From: Thereva unica
Lineage: Eukaryota; Arthropoda; Insecta; Diptera; Therevidae
Length of the DNA stretch: 64,000 nt
Assembly (NCBI GenBank): GCA_949987705.1
Contig: OX465282.1
Location: 60,633,922 to 60,697,921, forward strand
Direction: 5' to 3'
Shown here: in pieces, positions 12,471-21,981 of the stretch
Numbering within the stretch: the first letter of the stretch is position 1
How the letters are laid out: each line of letters begins with the position of its first letter
The notes under the pieces: generated by a model
Seen by the model: the letters and a program-made list of their open reading frames with translations, nothing else
What the model was told of the DNA's origin: nothing
The model's database searches: none
Program-made: the position numbers and the translations under genes

Positions 12471-12657
12471 AACGTAGAGCGCTATTAGATTTTTGAGGGG
12501 TCATCAAATTGTGCATTTTTGGGCTGCACTTGAGAACTGTTGTAAAGAAACAAATACAAAACATGTAAAAAAGTTTCCTTATTTAACATGATAATCTAAT
12601 TAAAAGTTTGGAAATTGTAATGTATTAATTAACGCTATTCGTTACTAAAAAGTAACA

Positions 12658-13157
12658 AATAAAAAAAAGAAAAAAAAATTTTTAAGAAACTCTTTTCTTT
12701 ACCTTAATATATTGATCAGTTGTGAACACAAAATTAATATAAATACTAAAAAAATCGACTAAAAGGTAAAAAATAAGAAGATTTTAAACAATATAAACTT
12801 TTAAATCAAAATGGAAAAAATCTCACACATTCCTTAAAGAAAAGCGTGGGGCGCCCATACCAACCTGAACTTAAAAAAACATGACTGCCGTGAGTACATT
12901 TTAACATTTCAGACAGCTACGAATTTTCACTAATTGAGCATTTTGTTTCATAAAAACGCACCCCACGCTTTTCTTTAAGGAATGTGTGAGATTTTTTCCA
13001 TTTTGATTTAAAAGTTTATATTGTTTAAAATCTTCTTATTTTTTACCTTTTAGTCGATTTTTTTAGTATTTATGTATATTAATTTTGTGTTCACAACTGA
13101 TCAATATATTAAGGTAAAGAAAAGAGTTTCTTAAAATTTTTTTTTCTTTTTTTTTAT
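12658..13157. repeat. Large inverted repeat (foldback), ~195-bp arms
   Basis: Arm 12658-12851 and arm 12961-13157 are inverted copies with only a few differences (a small indel within the AATATAAATAC word). The spacer is about 109 bp. The outer ends are A/T homopolymer-like (AAAAAAAAGAAAAAAAA and its complement) and the inner ends are GCGTGGGG/CCCCACGC. A transcript could form a hairpin of almost 200 bp. It may be a separate foldback element that entered the Sola-like transposon, but I cannot see a clear target duplication. Confidence 0.85.
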
Positions 13158-13763
13158 GTGGTCTCTTACACTATCCCGTAAGTTTTCGTTTATCTTGTGT
13201 GGTCTGTTTTCATGCTTTCCTCTCGTGTCTTCTTTTACCATGCTAGTCTCGTCTAGTCTACTTAGTGCTTAGTGCTAATGACTTTCTTCCATTTACGAGC
13301 GTGAACAAATTATTTTACTTATTTACAGTTCAGATTCTTTGTGGGCGAAAGTTCGTTAACTCGAAAGGGCAGGCTATAACAAGAAATAAATTGAAACATG
13401 TTCACACAACCATAAAAAAATCCAAAAACACTGACAACTTAACCTCCAAATCGGTTATAAAACTATTGTAAGTTGAACCTTCCGATAATTTATACGTGGA
13501 TTACTATAGCAACTCATGCTATAGTTTTCGACGAAATTGAGAATTTGGTGAAGTATAGTATCTCGAGATAATATAGTATTCGTTGTATTTTATGGCCAAA
13601 AATTACTTACTATATTTTATCGTAGCATTTCTGGTTCCCTAACCCTTTCGTTTCGACATACTATACTTTCCCAGGTCAAAACTTCAGGTAAATATATGCC
13701 ATGCACGATGGTAACTCAAAAACCCCCAAAAATGAGTTACTATAGTCTTCGTTGCATGAGTCG

Positions 13764-14215
13764 AAATGAAAAGGTATGATAAGTAGAATACAATAAGCTA
13801 TGCCGTAACATCCATGGTAGCCGTCTCAAGAGGGCGGATTACCAGCTGTTCACCACTCCCTCGACATTAGTATCAATTGAAAGGGCACCATTATTATAAT
13901 GCCATAAGCGATATAATATACTCAATAATATGGATAGATCCATGGGGGTCATCTCAAGAGGGCGGATTACCATTTTCTTCACATACCCCTCGATAGGTGT
14001 ATCAAATGAAAGGGTATCATAATTAGAACACAATAAGCGATATAGTATACTCAAAATATCGTTAAATCCACGGCGGTCTTCTCAAGAGGGCGGATTACCA
14101 TTTTCTTCACATACCCCTCGATAGGGGTATCAAATGAAAGGGTATCATAATTAGAACACAATAAGCGATATAGTATACTCAAAATATCGTTAGATCCACG
14201 GCGGTCATCTCAAGA
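13764..14215. repeat. Satellite array, ~128-bp monomer (segment 3)
   Basis: Starts exactly at the AAAT duplication of the Sola-like element and completes the monomer broken at 9979. About three and a half monomers. The last two (from about 13950) are nearly identical and share CATACCCCTCGATAGG, a variant not seen in segments 1 and 2. Confidence 0.88.
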
Positions 14216-14220
14216 GGGCA

Positions 14221-14306
14221 GGGCTGCTGTTCGACATTCCATACGAAAAAAACTAGATTATCGAACAGTACAAAGGGGCTTTCCCTAAGCCTCTAGTCTA
14301 TCATAT
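14221..14306 (+). repeat. SINE/LINE 3' tail fragment
   Basis: The 86-bp piece runs from GCTGCTGTTCGACATTCCAT through GTACAAAGGGGCTTTCC to TCTAGTCTATCATATAAAAAA. It matches the last ~100 bp of the SINE at 39693-40148 and, more distantly, the 3' UTR of the LINE at 52219-53970. The short A-run marks the 3' end. It has no tRNA-like head, so it is a 5'-truncated SINE copy or a LINE tail. Confidence 0.6.
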
Positions 14307-15770
14307 AAAAAATACGAGTGTGCGTAGGACCACACTTTAGAAGTGTTAACTTCTATGGCTAGTCTAAATGTCCAAATCAATCTTAATACAGGACGATAAG
14401 GATTAATATATTTTATTTAGGAATATTCTGTTAAAGTTTATTTAATTGTTACTTATATGCACTCCCTCCAAAATGTGTTGCAATGTTTTGGAAATTAAAC
14501 AATTTATCTTAAACTTATCACACAAAGATCGGACGATGGATGACTGGGATAATGTAGTTTTTAGTAAAAATAGTAGATAATACATATATAGTAATAAATA
14601 CATAATACATAGTTCATAGGAAAAATGTAGTATACATAGTACTTGTCGTCGGGTTGATGCAATAGTCACGAAACAGAAATTTTTGCTATTTTAAACATTG
14701 TGCAAATATGCAAAAAAGTCATATTATATTTAGCCAAAGTCACGGATCTAAATTTTTATGGGAATCCACTGGATTCATTTTGAATTTTTTCAGAGCATAG
14801 TACATAATATGCAGTACATTGTATATAGTACGTAATAGATAATATATAATACATAGAAAATAATATAACATACCAGTAGGGAATGGAATTACTGGAAAAA
14901 CTACTTCTACAGAAGCAGTTCAGTACTTCCACCCAGTACAAAAAAGGCATTACATTAACACGGCGATGGCCTAGGCTAGGAAGTACTTTTTTTCCCTTCC
15001 ATTTGGAAGTACTTATACTACATTTATTACTAAACTCATAATGCAAAGTTATTATACTGTAAATTTTTATAATATAATTTAGTTGGCGTAGGCGTGAAGG
15101 GGTGGGGTAGCTTGAAGTAAAATTAAGCGATTTATATTTATATCACAAACATAAATTCAAATATATGTTTATACATTAAAGACATAAAACTTAATGGCTG
15201 AGACAACTGTGATGGTTAACAAAGAAAACGAGCAGCTACGAAGTTTTTCAACACGCTTTTTGCGCGAAATCAAACGCTTGGTCACCAAACCCATTCTCCT
15301 CTGCATTATTTGTAAGTCATTACAGAGAACACTAATTAAAGAAGTACTTCCAAATCGACTTCCCACAATAAATACCAGCGATTTTCCCTACTGGGATACT
15401 ACCTCAGATATGTACGTAAAATACAGATGCCCAGTCGAATAGGCGAAACGCCGAAACGTATTCCATGACATGAATTTTGAGAGCGGCGCGAGAATATAAA
15501 ACGAATGCTGAGAGCAGCTTCTGCATTGCAACATTCTAACCCAATCCCACCCACCAAGGGCGGGAGCTCAACTAAAAGTTTCCATGCTCTAGCCAGCTTC
15601 ATAGGCACAAGTGCCCAGAAACGAGTGAACAACAAAGTGCGCGTGTCGCCAACATGTGTCCAGAAACGGGTGTAAGCAACAAAATGCGCGTGTCGCGAAT
15701 TCTTTGTTTTACCCCCAGCGAAAAAGTGCCAAACGCGCCTAAAGAAGTTAACACTTCAAAAAATAAGCAA
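14307..15770. repeat. Composite repeat block between satellite segments
   Basis: From 14311 to about 14885 the sequence matches 56528-56960 plus 58590-58885, including GTGTGCGTAGGACCACACTT, AGAAGTGTTAACTTCT (self-complementary) and a run of ATAGTACATA-type words. The rest (14890-15770) holds direct repeats with GTGCGCGTGTCG (15640 and 15685) and ends with GAAGTTAACACTTC, the palindrome also seen at the left edge. An 82-codon ORF at 15194-15442 shows no family resemblance, and I do not call it a gene. Confidence 0.5.
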
Positions 15771-16075
15771 TATAGTATACTCAATATACCGTGAGATACA
15801 AGGCGGTCATCTCAAGAGGGCGGATTACGTTTTCTTCATAACCCCCTCGTCATGGGTATCAAATGAAAAGATACCATAAGTAGAAGACAATAAGGACTAT
15901 AGTATACTTAATATACCGTTGGATCCACCGCGGTCATCTCAAGAGGGCGGATTACCAGTTTCTTCACATACCCCTCGAGATGGGTATCAAATGAAAGGTA
16001 TCATTAGTAGACCACAATAGTCGATATAGTATACTCAATATATCGTTTGATCCACGGCGGTCATCTCAAGAGAGC
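15771..16075. repeat. Satellite array, ~128-bp monomer (segment 4)
   Basis: Two and a half more monomers with the usual phrases (CTCAAGAGGGCGGATTACC, GGGTATCAAATGAAA, GATATAGTATACTCAATATA), ending at TCTCAAGAGAGCAATAAT. This is the last segment of the array in the window. Confidence 0.88.
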
Positions 16076-16354
16076 AATAATATTAATTTGAATTACTGCA
16101 TTTTGTTATTAGTATGGCTCAGTCTATAGTGTTTCTAATAAAATTTGTTCCATTTCGAAAGACAGCTAAGATTCATGCTCTAAAATTGTTGTAAAATTCC
16201 TTTGAATTCGTTCATAAATGCACGTGTTTAATTATTTCTTGCTATTAACGATTCATCTTGACTAATCCATATCACTTTTTTTTGTTATAAGTGTGTCTTA
16301 AACTGTCCCAATAAATAATTTCCGTGCCCACGAACTTCTAATTCACATTTTTAA

Positions 16355-16940
16355 TGTTTTTTTGGTAGGATTATACAATAACTCAATCATTTATGATTAT
16401 AAAAATGAAGATTCTAACAGCATTATCTTCGAATTATCCCTAGGGAAGATAGGCTATCTGGTAATGACATTGACGAAATTGTGTCTTGCTTCAACACTAT
16501 TATGTTCAACGTTATTGACAAACGTGTGCCCAGAATTAAAAGAATTGCTAAATTATCGTAACCATGGCTGGATAAGAATGTCCGTTCTCTTCGTAATCAG
16601 AGAAATAAATTGTATAGCTGATTAGAAATAACCCCCATGCAAATGAAGAACTGAAACTAGCATACACTAGGCTAGCCTCAGAGTTCAGTCTTAGGCCACG
16701 AGAGGCCTACATACTCTGTTGGCGATAGCATTATAACAGATCCCAAAAAATTCTTTCATTTCGTTAATATAAAATGAAAGACCTTAGGCTATCCAGCTAC
16801 AATAACCAATGGCAGTAAACACTCCTCTTGCCCACAGGAAATTTATAACATGTTTGCTGACAGGTTTACCGAAATCTTTTGTCCAAAATCTGATACAACA
16901 CACACAGGACCTAACTCAAACGCGCACTGTTACTTCAACA
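16355..16940 (+). pseudogene. LINE-C, endonuclease-RT linker (5' part)
   Basis: Translated pieces show the linker that follows the endonuclease in Jockey/CR1-group ORF2: KRVPRIKR, PWLDKNVRSLRNQRNKLYS, DPKKFFHFVN and MFADRFTEIF. There are several stops and frame changes. The protein continues at 17798 with the words that normally follow (GPDNLPP), so the intervening 17-kb-region LINE-B copy interrupted it. Confidence 0.7.
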
Positions 16941-17797
16941 CATCCGCATCGAATTCAATGCCACAAAAACGAAGCACTGTCTGATCTCCAACAAAAATTG
17001 TACCGACCTTCCTCCTGTCTCGGTGGATGGAGAGAATCTAACGGCTGACTCAACTCTCAACATCCTAGGGGTAACTTTAACTGAGCATCTGCGATGGAAC
17101 GATCACATATTCCAAATCGCCAAACAAGCCTTCCAATGCCTTGGATTTCTCAAGAGATGCAAGTTCCTCCTCCAGCCAGCCGCATTGGCTACAATATACA
17201 AATCCTACATTCGGCCGCGCCTCGAATACAACTCACATATCTGTGCAGGCGCCCCAAAAACCACCTTGGCTTGTCTCGACAAGGTGCAAAATCGTGCCCT
17301 CAAACTCATTGGTGATGGCCCCTTTCGCGCCTCCATAGACACCTTGAGCCACCGTAGGAATGTAGCAGCCCTCTCCATACTTTATCGCTATTACCATGGC
17401 GACTGTTCCACCGAAATTCAGGACCTCTTGCCTGCACTGCAATACTTTTCCCGCAACACAAGACTAGCCCGCTCGGCTCACCTCCATACCCTACAGCCCC
17501 CTCGTTCACGCACAATACGGTTTAGAAGTTCGTTTATGAATAGAACAACTCGACTGTGGAATGATCTCCCGCAGTCAGTATTTCCGAAGTCGTACAACAT
17601 CTTAGAGTTCAAACGTGAGGTTCACCGTCATTTTCTTCTACACCCTCCAGACCCCCTCTAACCTTTCCTATTCTCCACTATTCTTCAAACCAAGCTACTA
17701 CTAGACATTGCACCATGAACTGAACGACATGACGGACTGGTAGTACAAAGGGTTACACCTAAGCTTGGTTTTTTCATAAAAAAAAAAAAAAAAAAAA
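16940..17797 (+). mobile_element. LINE-B copy (a), 5'-truncated, inserted in LINE-C
   Basis: The copy starts inside the RT C-terminal region at about NATKTKHCLIS and runs through a near-intact frame (17023-17661) with LNILGVTL, HIFQIAKQAFQCLGFLKRC, YKSYIRPRLEYNS, the conserved post-RT domain, and TTRLWNDLPQSVFP. It has a short 3' UTR and an A-run at 17779-17797. Homologous pieces are at 52219-53970 (minus) and 57445-58258 (plus). The catalytic RT core is absent from this copy. I see no obvious target duplication. Confidence 0.8.
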
Positions 17798-19455
17798 CAA
17801 TCTAGATATCAATAAAGGTCACGGTCCTGACAATCTGCCTCCTTGCTTTCTGCAGTGCTACTCAACTCAAATTCTGTTTCCCTTCCATTTTATTTTCAAC
17901 AAAACCTTATCGTTAGGAAAATTTCCAAAAATTTGGAAAAAAATCATACCTTATACCAATTCACAAAGCATCTAATAAGCATTCGGTGGACAACTACAGG
18001 GGCATGTCAATATTATCAACAATTCCTAAACTTTTCGAAAAGCTTGTCGTTAAAATTGCCCAAATAATTGATCCGCTCCTCAATGACCAACAACATGGTT
18101 TCAGAAAAGGGCGCTCGACAACTACTAACCTTATGAGACTAACCTCCGAACTACTATGTGGTACGAAGAAAGGTCATCAAATCGATGCTGTCTATACTGA
18201 CTTCAGTAAGGCCTTTGACCGTGTCGACCACCATATTTTATTAACAAAACTACTAAAATTTTCAATATCTGGGCCTGTCCTACGATGGATAAAATCATAT
18301 CTTAACAGAAGAACACAGGCCGTAAGATTTCAAGGATTTCTGTCAAAAGAAATCGAAGTAACTTCCGGAGTCGATCAGGGTAGTCATCTTGGCCCACTTT
18401 TATTTAATATATTCATCTCAGACCTGTCAGAAAAACTAAGGAATATACGACATCTCTTTTATGCCGATGACCTCAAAATATATAGTGGCATAAGGTCGCG
18501 TGATGAGGTAACTCTCCTTCAGTCGAAATTGAATACATTGCAGGTCTGGTGCTCCACCAATAAACTGCAACTAAACACCAGTAAATGCCACGTAAATTAC
18601 CTTTTCTCGTACGTAAAAAAGGCATACAGTTGCAATACTATTATCTCAACGGCAAGGTATTAGACCGCGTTGATAAAATTGTAGATCTAGGTATTGTCCT
18701 GGACAATAAATTAAATTTTAATTTGCACTACGATAATATTATTGCAAGAGCTAGCAAACTTCTTGGCTTTATAAAGAGAATTTAGCAAAGAATTTGACAG
18801 CCCTCGAGTTACTAAAATCCTTTTCTGTTCGCAAGTCCGCCCAATTCTAAAATACGCGTGCCTGATGTGGAATCCTATTTACCAGGTAAGCAGCAGTAGG
18901 TTTGAGTCAGTGCAAAAGAAGTTTCTAGTCTTTGCTCTGAGAAATCTATACGACTCGCGTGATTTCCATAGCCTACCGCCCTACACAGACAGGATCAAAG
19001 TGTTGAATCTCATGCCACTGTTTGATAGGCGTAAGCTGTTTATTTCATGCTTTACTTTGCATTCTTAAACTATAAGATCAAATATCAGTTTCTGTCGGAC
19101 AGGATCAAAGTTAACGACGATGTCCGACACAATAGGCATACGAAAATGCTTAGGGAATATTCTCATCGGACCGAGTTTGGAAAGAACGAGCCGAACGATG
19201 TTGCATGATTTTCAATGGCCACAGTTCCTACTTCTCCCCTGGAATTAGCAAATTATCCTTCAAGAAAAAATTGATATCCTTCCTGTCATCCGAATTACCC
19301 TGAACTAACACTATAACTAAGTGCTATATGTTATAAAGATATTCTGTGATAATAATTGTTAGACTGTGTAAACTACTTTTAGCTATAGTCATTTTCCCTG
19401 TGTAATATAGTTTAAGTGTGCCTTGTTTGGCGTAAATAAATAAATAAATAAATAA
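17798..19455 (+). pseudogene. LINE-C reverse transcriptase (3' part), Jockey/CR1 group
   Basis: The RT begins with GPDNLPPCFL, then NYRGMSIL, QHGFRKGRST, YTDFSKAFDRVDH, the QGSHLGPLLFNIF block and the catalytic FYADDLKIYS (all in 17986-18663). The post-RT domain follows in other frames up to about 19068. The motif before QGSHLGP reads SGVDQG where active members have SGVPQG, and frame changes at about 18590 and 18785 break it, so it is dead. The element ends at a (TAAA)n tail (19432-19455), the kind of microsatellite end used by several insect LINEs in place of poly(A). Confidence 0.8.
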
Positions 19456-19829
19456 TTTTTTACTGAAGAAACTAAATATTTTTTATTCAAAAGAAAATTT
19501 GTATTAATTCAAGACACGATGAAGTTTTAATTCGAGGATATTGCATTCACTATTGTATTACGTAGAAATACTGTGGTCAATTTTAAACTAGCTTAAGATC
19601 ATTATAAAAAATTTGAGTCTTTATTAAAAACAGCCGTCAAGAAAATTAATTAGCTTGTTTGAAGAATTTGATATTCTTTGACTAAGAAGTTGAGTTTCTT
19701 AAATTAAAAAAGTGAGTATCTCACACCAAGAATTTTTTTTTTACTTCTAATCAACTTTTGTCTTCACCCAAGACCGCTAACCCAAGACTGTGAGTGTTGC
19801 TTATCCCGAGACAATTTTGTTTTCGTTAT

Positions 19830-21084
19830 TAGTCCATTCAAAACGCGCGTTATGGTGTTCCAAAATAACACCGTTAAAAAAATCGAACCCTAAACGTTTT
19901 TCGGGTCGCTGATCACAATTAGGGCGTCACCCTTAAAAATGCAAAAAACACCCCCTTTTTAGGGGGTTTTCGCGATTATTTCAGTAATAATGAAAACTAA
20001 TGCGATGAAATGCACTTTTTTTTAATATTTATTTGCGAAGGTGGTTGATTTATACTAACTTAAGGCGAACTTAATGGTAAGAGGTAGTCCTAAAGGGTTG
20101 AAACTACCCCTAAATTGGCGAAAAATGGCAAAAATTGTAACTTCCAAGTAACTGCAATTAAAATTTACTAAAAAACAAATTCGGGTACAATATCTTAATT
20201 TTATTACTTTGCCTCCGTTTTTACCTGCCTAAATGTGATTGTAAAAAAACGGACCACCCCAATATTCAGAAGTACCTCAAATAAATTAGGGTACATATTT
20301 CGCAATTATTGTGTGATTGTCATTTTTACAAAAATGCAGAGTTTATTTAAAGATTCCACGAAATGAAATATTTCTCAATATATTTTTTATTTTTTTTTCT
20401 CTTTAGGGGTGGTTTAACCTCTGTACAAAGAGGTTTATAGTGAAATGTTTCAAATGTTGTAATGATTACAAATGGAAAATAAAATTTAAACGTAAAACAA
20501 TAAATTTTAATTTGTTTCAATTACAATTTTAATGTGTTGTAGTTGCACCCCCTTAAGAGTTGAAAAAAAAATTTTTTTTGCTGATAATACCTTTTGAACC
20601 AAATTTCAAAGAAAAAGCAAAAAAAAATTTGCTATTTTTTTTATATAAAGTATAAAGTTATTTTTATTATAGTAGGGGTAGTTTTAACCCCTTAAGGGTT
20701 GAAAATAATTTATTTTTGCGTGACAGTACGTCCACAATCGAATTTGAAGCATAAACTTGGAAAAAAATGTTCACATTTTTTGCCATTTTTGGCCCATATA
20801 GGGGTAGTTTCAACCCTTTAGGACTACCCCTTACCATAAAGTTCGCCTTAATTTAGTATAAATCAACCACCTTCGCAAATAAATATTAAAAAAGTGCATT
20901 TCATCGCATTAGTTTTCATTTCTTAAAAAGGGGTGTTTTTTGCATTTTTAGGGGTGATGCCCTAATTTTGGGACCGCGCGACCTCGATTTTCGTGATCAA
21001 CGACCCCAAAAACGCTTAGGGTTCGATTTTCTTAACGGTGTTATTTTGGAACACCCCCCCCCCCCCCGCGTTTTGAATGGTCTA
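19830..21084. mobile_element. Foldback/MITE with ~280-bp inverted arms
   Basis: The left arm (19830 to about 20130) and right arm (about 20795 to 21084) are inverted copies. The termini are TAG(T/A)CCATTCAAAACGCG. Shared inner phrases include TGCGATGAAATGCAC, GAAGGTGGTTGATTTATACT and AGGGTTGAAACTACCCC. TAT may be duplicated at the ends. The TAGTCCA start resembles the long-TIR element at 6009-9470, also with a 3-bp A/T duplication, suggesting a shared mobilising system. The centre has two further GGGGTAGTTT-type repeats and poly(C) at 21054-21067. No ORF. A diverged relic is at about 55140-55480. Confidence 0.7.
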
Positions 21085-21488
21085 TATATCCAAAACATTA
21101 TTTGCTTGGTTCAAGAAAAAGTTTCCCAAGCCAAACATTTTTTTATCAGTGTTATATGCCTACTCTACACCAAACTATTCACGAATTAATTGCGCAAGTA
21201 CGGGAGCAGGAAGCGATGCCAAAAAACTAAAAAAGTATGTTCTGCTCGGTACATAGGATAGATTAACTTAGATGTGGCTGAGCCAAAGCCTTCTATATTT
21301 ACAAGCCATGCACAACAAAATTTCACACTCACATTCAAAGGTGCATGGGACTTCAATTTTGCTGTCAGACTGTGTGGAGTGCGGTTATGTACGTTTATTG
21401 GGAATAAATTATTGGGGATAAAATCTTCTTTAAACCAAATAAAAACAAAAATTATGGACATTAATTGTAACATTTATTAACTACATAT

Positions 21489-21967
21489 TGTTGCGTTTTT
21501 ACGGCTTAACGGATTCGTAGGATTAATTAAGGAATACACTTTTTAATTATCCAAACAAAACTTATTTATTACGAACCAAACACAATTTAAAAATAAACAC
21601 AATTCTTAGAGTTCACTATAATCACTAGCAAATTTAATATTTCGCACTATTCAATTCTAATTATCGCTTTTTATTTCACTACTTTTCACTGTTCTCACTT
21701 TAAAACACTTGTATCGCCTTTATAATCAAAACTGACTCGATAGCGGCTGCCAGGCGCTTTTATATAGGCAGCTCCACCTTTGTCTACTTTCTGGAACCTT
21801 CGTTTTCTGGTTCCTTGTGGTATGTTCTATATTTCTTTTAGTTTCGACCAGTTTGAAGTTGTCTTCGCTTATCGCTCGTTAGTTTAGTACATAAATTCTT
21901 AATTCAGACAACAACCGAAAATCGTTGATTCATCCTCTCGACAAACAGATGGCGCATAATCATCACA
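21489..21967 (-). repeat. 3' LTR of the Gypsy element
   Basis: 479 bp, matching the other LTR base for base as far as I can read. On the minus strand it contains a TATA box (CTATATAAAA, 21758-21767) and a polyadenylation signal AATAAA (21565-21570), giving U3-R-U5 order. Here its role is transcript termination and polyadenylation. Confidence 0.93.
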
Positions 21968-21981
21968 TTGCCCCCTTCTTA
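21968..21981 (-). promoter_or_regulatory. Polypurine tract of the Gypsy element
   Basis: On the minus strand AAGAAGGGGGCAA lies directly before the TGTGATG start of the 3' LTR. This purine run is where the family primes plus-strand DNA synthesis. It begins only a few bases from the pol stop codon and partly overlaps it. Confidence 0.85.

Larger units (their letters stand above)
9980..13763. mobile_element. Sola-like DNA transposon, 3.8 kb, with 36-bp perfect TIRs and 4-bp AAAT duplication
   Basis: The ends (9980-10015 and 13728-13763) are perfect 36-bp inverted repeats that start CGACTCATGCAACGAAGACT. AAAT is duplicated on both sides (9976-9979, 13764-13767), and joining the flanks recreates an intact satellite monomer like that at 5530-5550. 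Related words such as GTTACTATAGTATTCGTTG (about 10193) and ACTATAGCAACTCATGCTATAG (about 13503) lie subterminally and could be extra transposase binding sites. The interior holds a broken transposase-like gene on the minus strand, TE-internal repeats (11930-12470) and a large foldback (12658-13157). Four-bp duplications are known for Sola elements. The superfamily call rests on that plus the DDE-like motifs and is tentative. Confidence 0.75.

Noticed and set aside
15194..15442. 82-codon ORF with plausible composition
   Set aside because: No homology I recognise, lies in a patchwork of repeats, and no conserved context.
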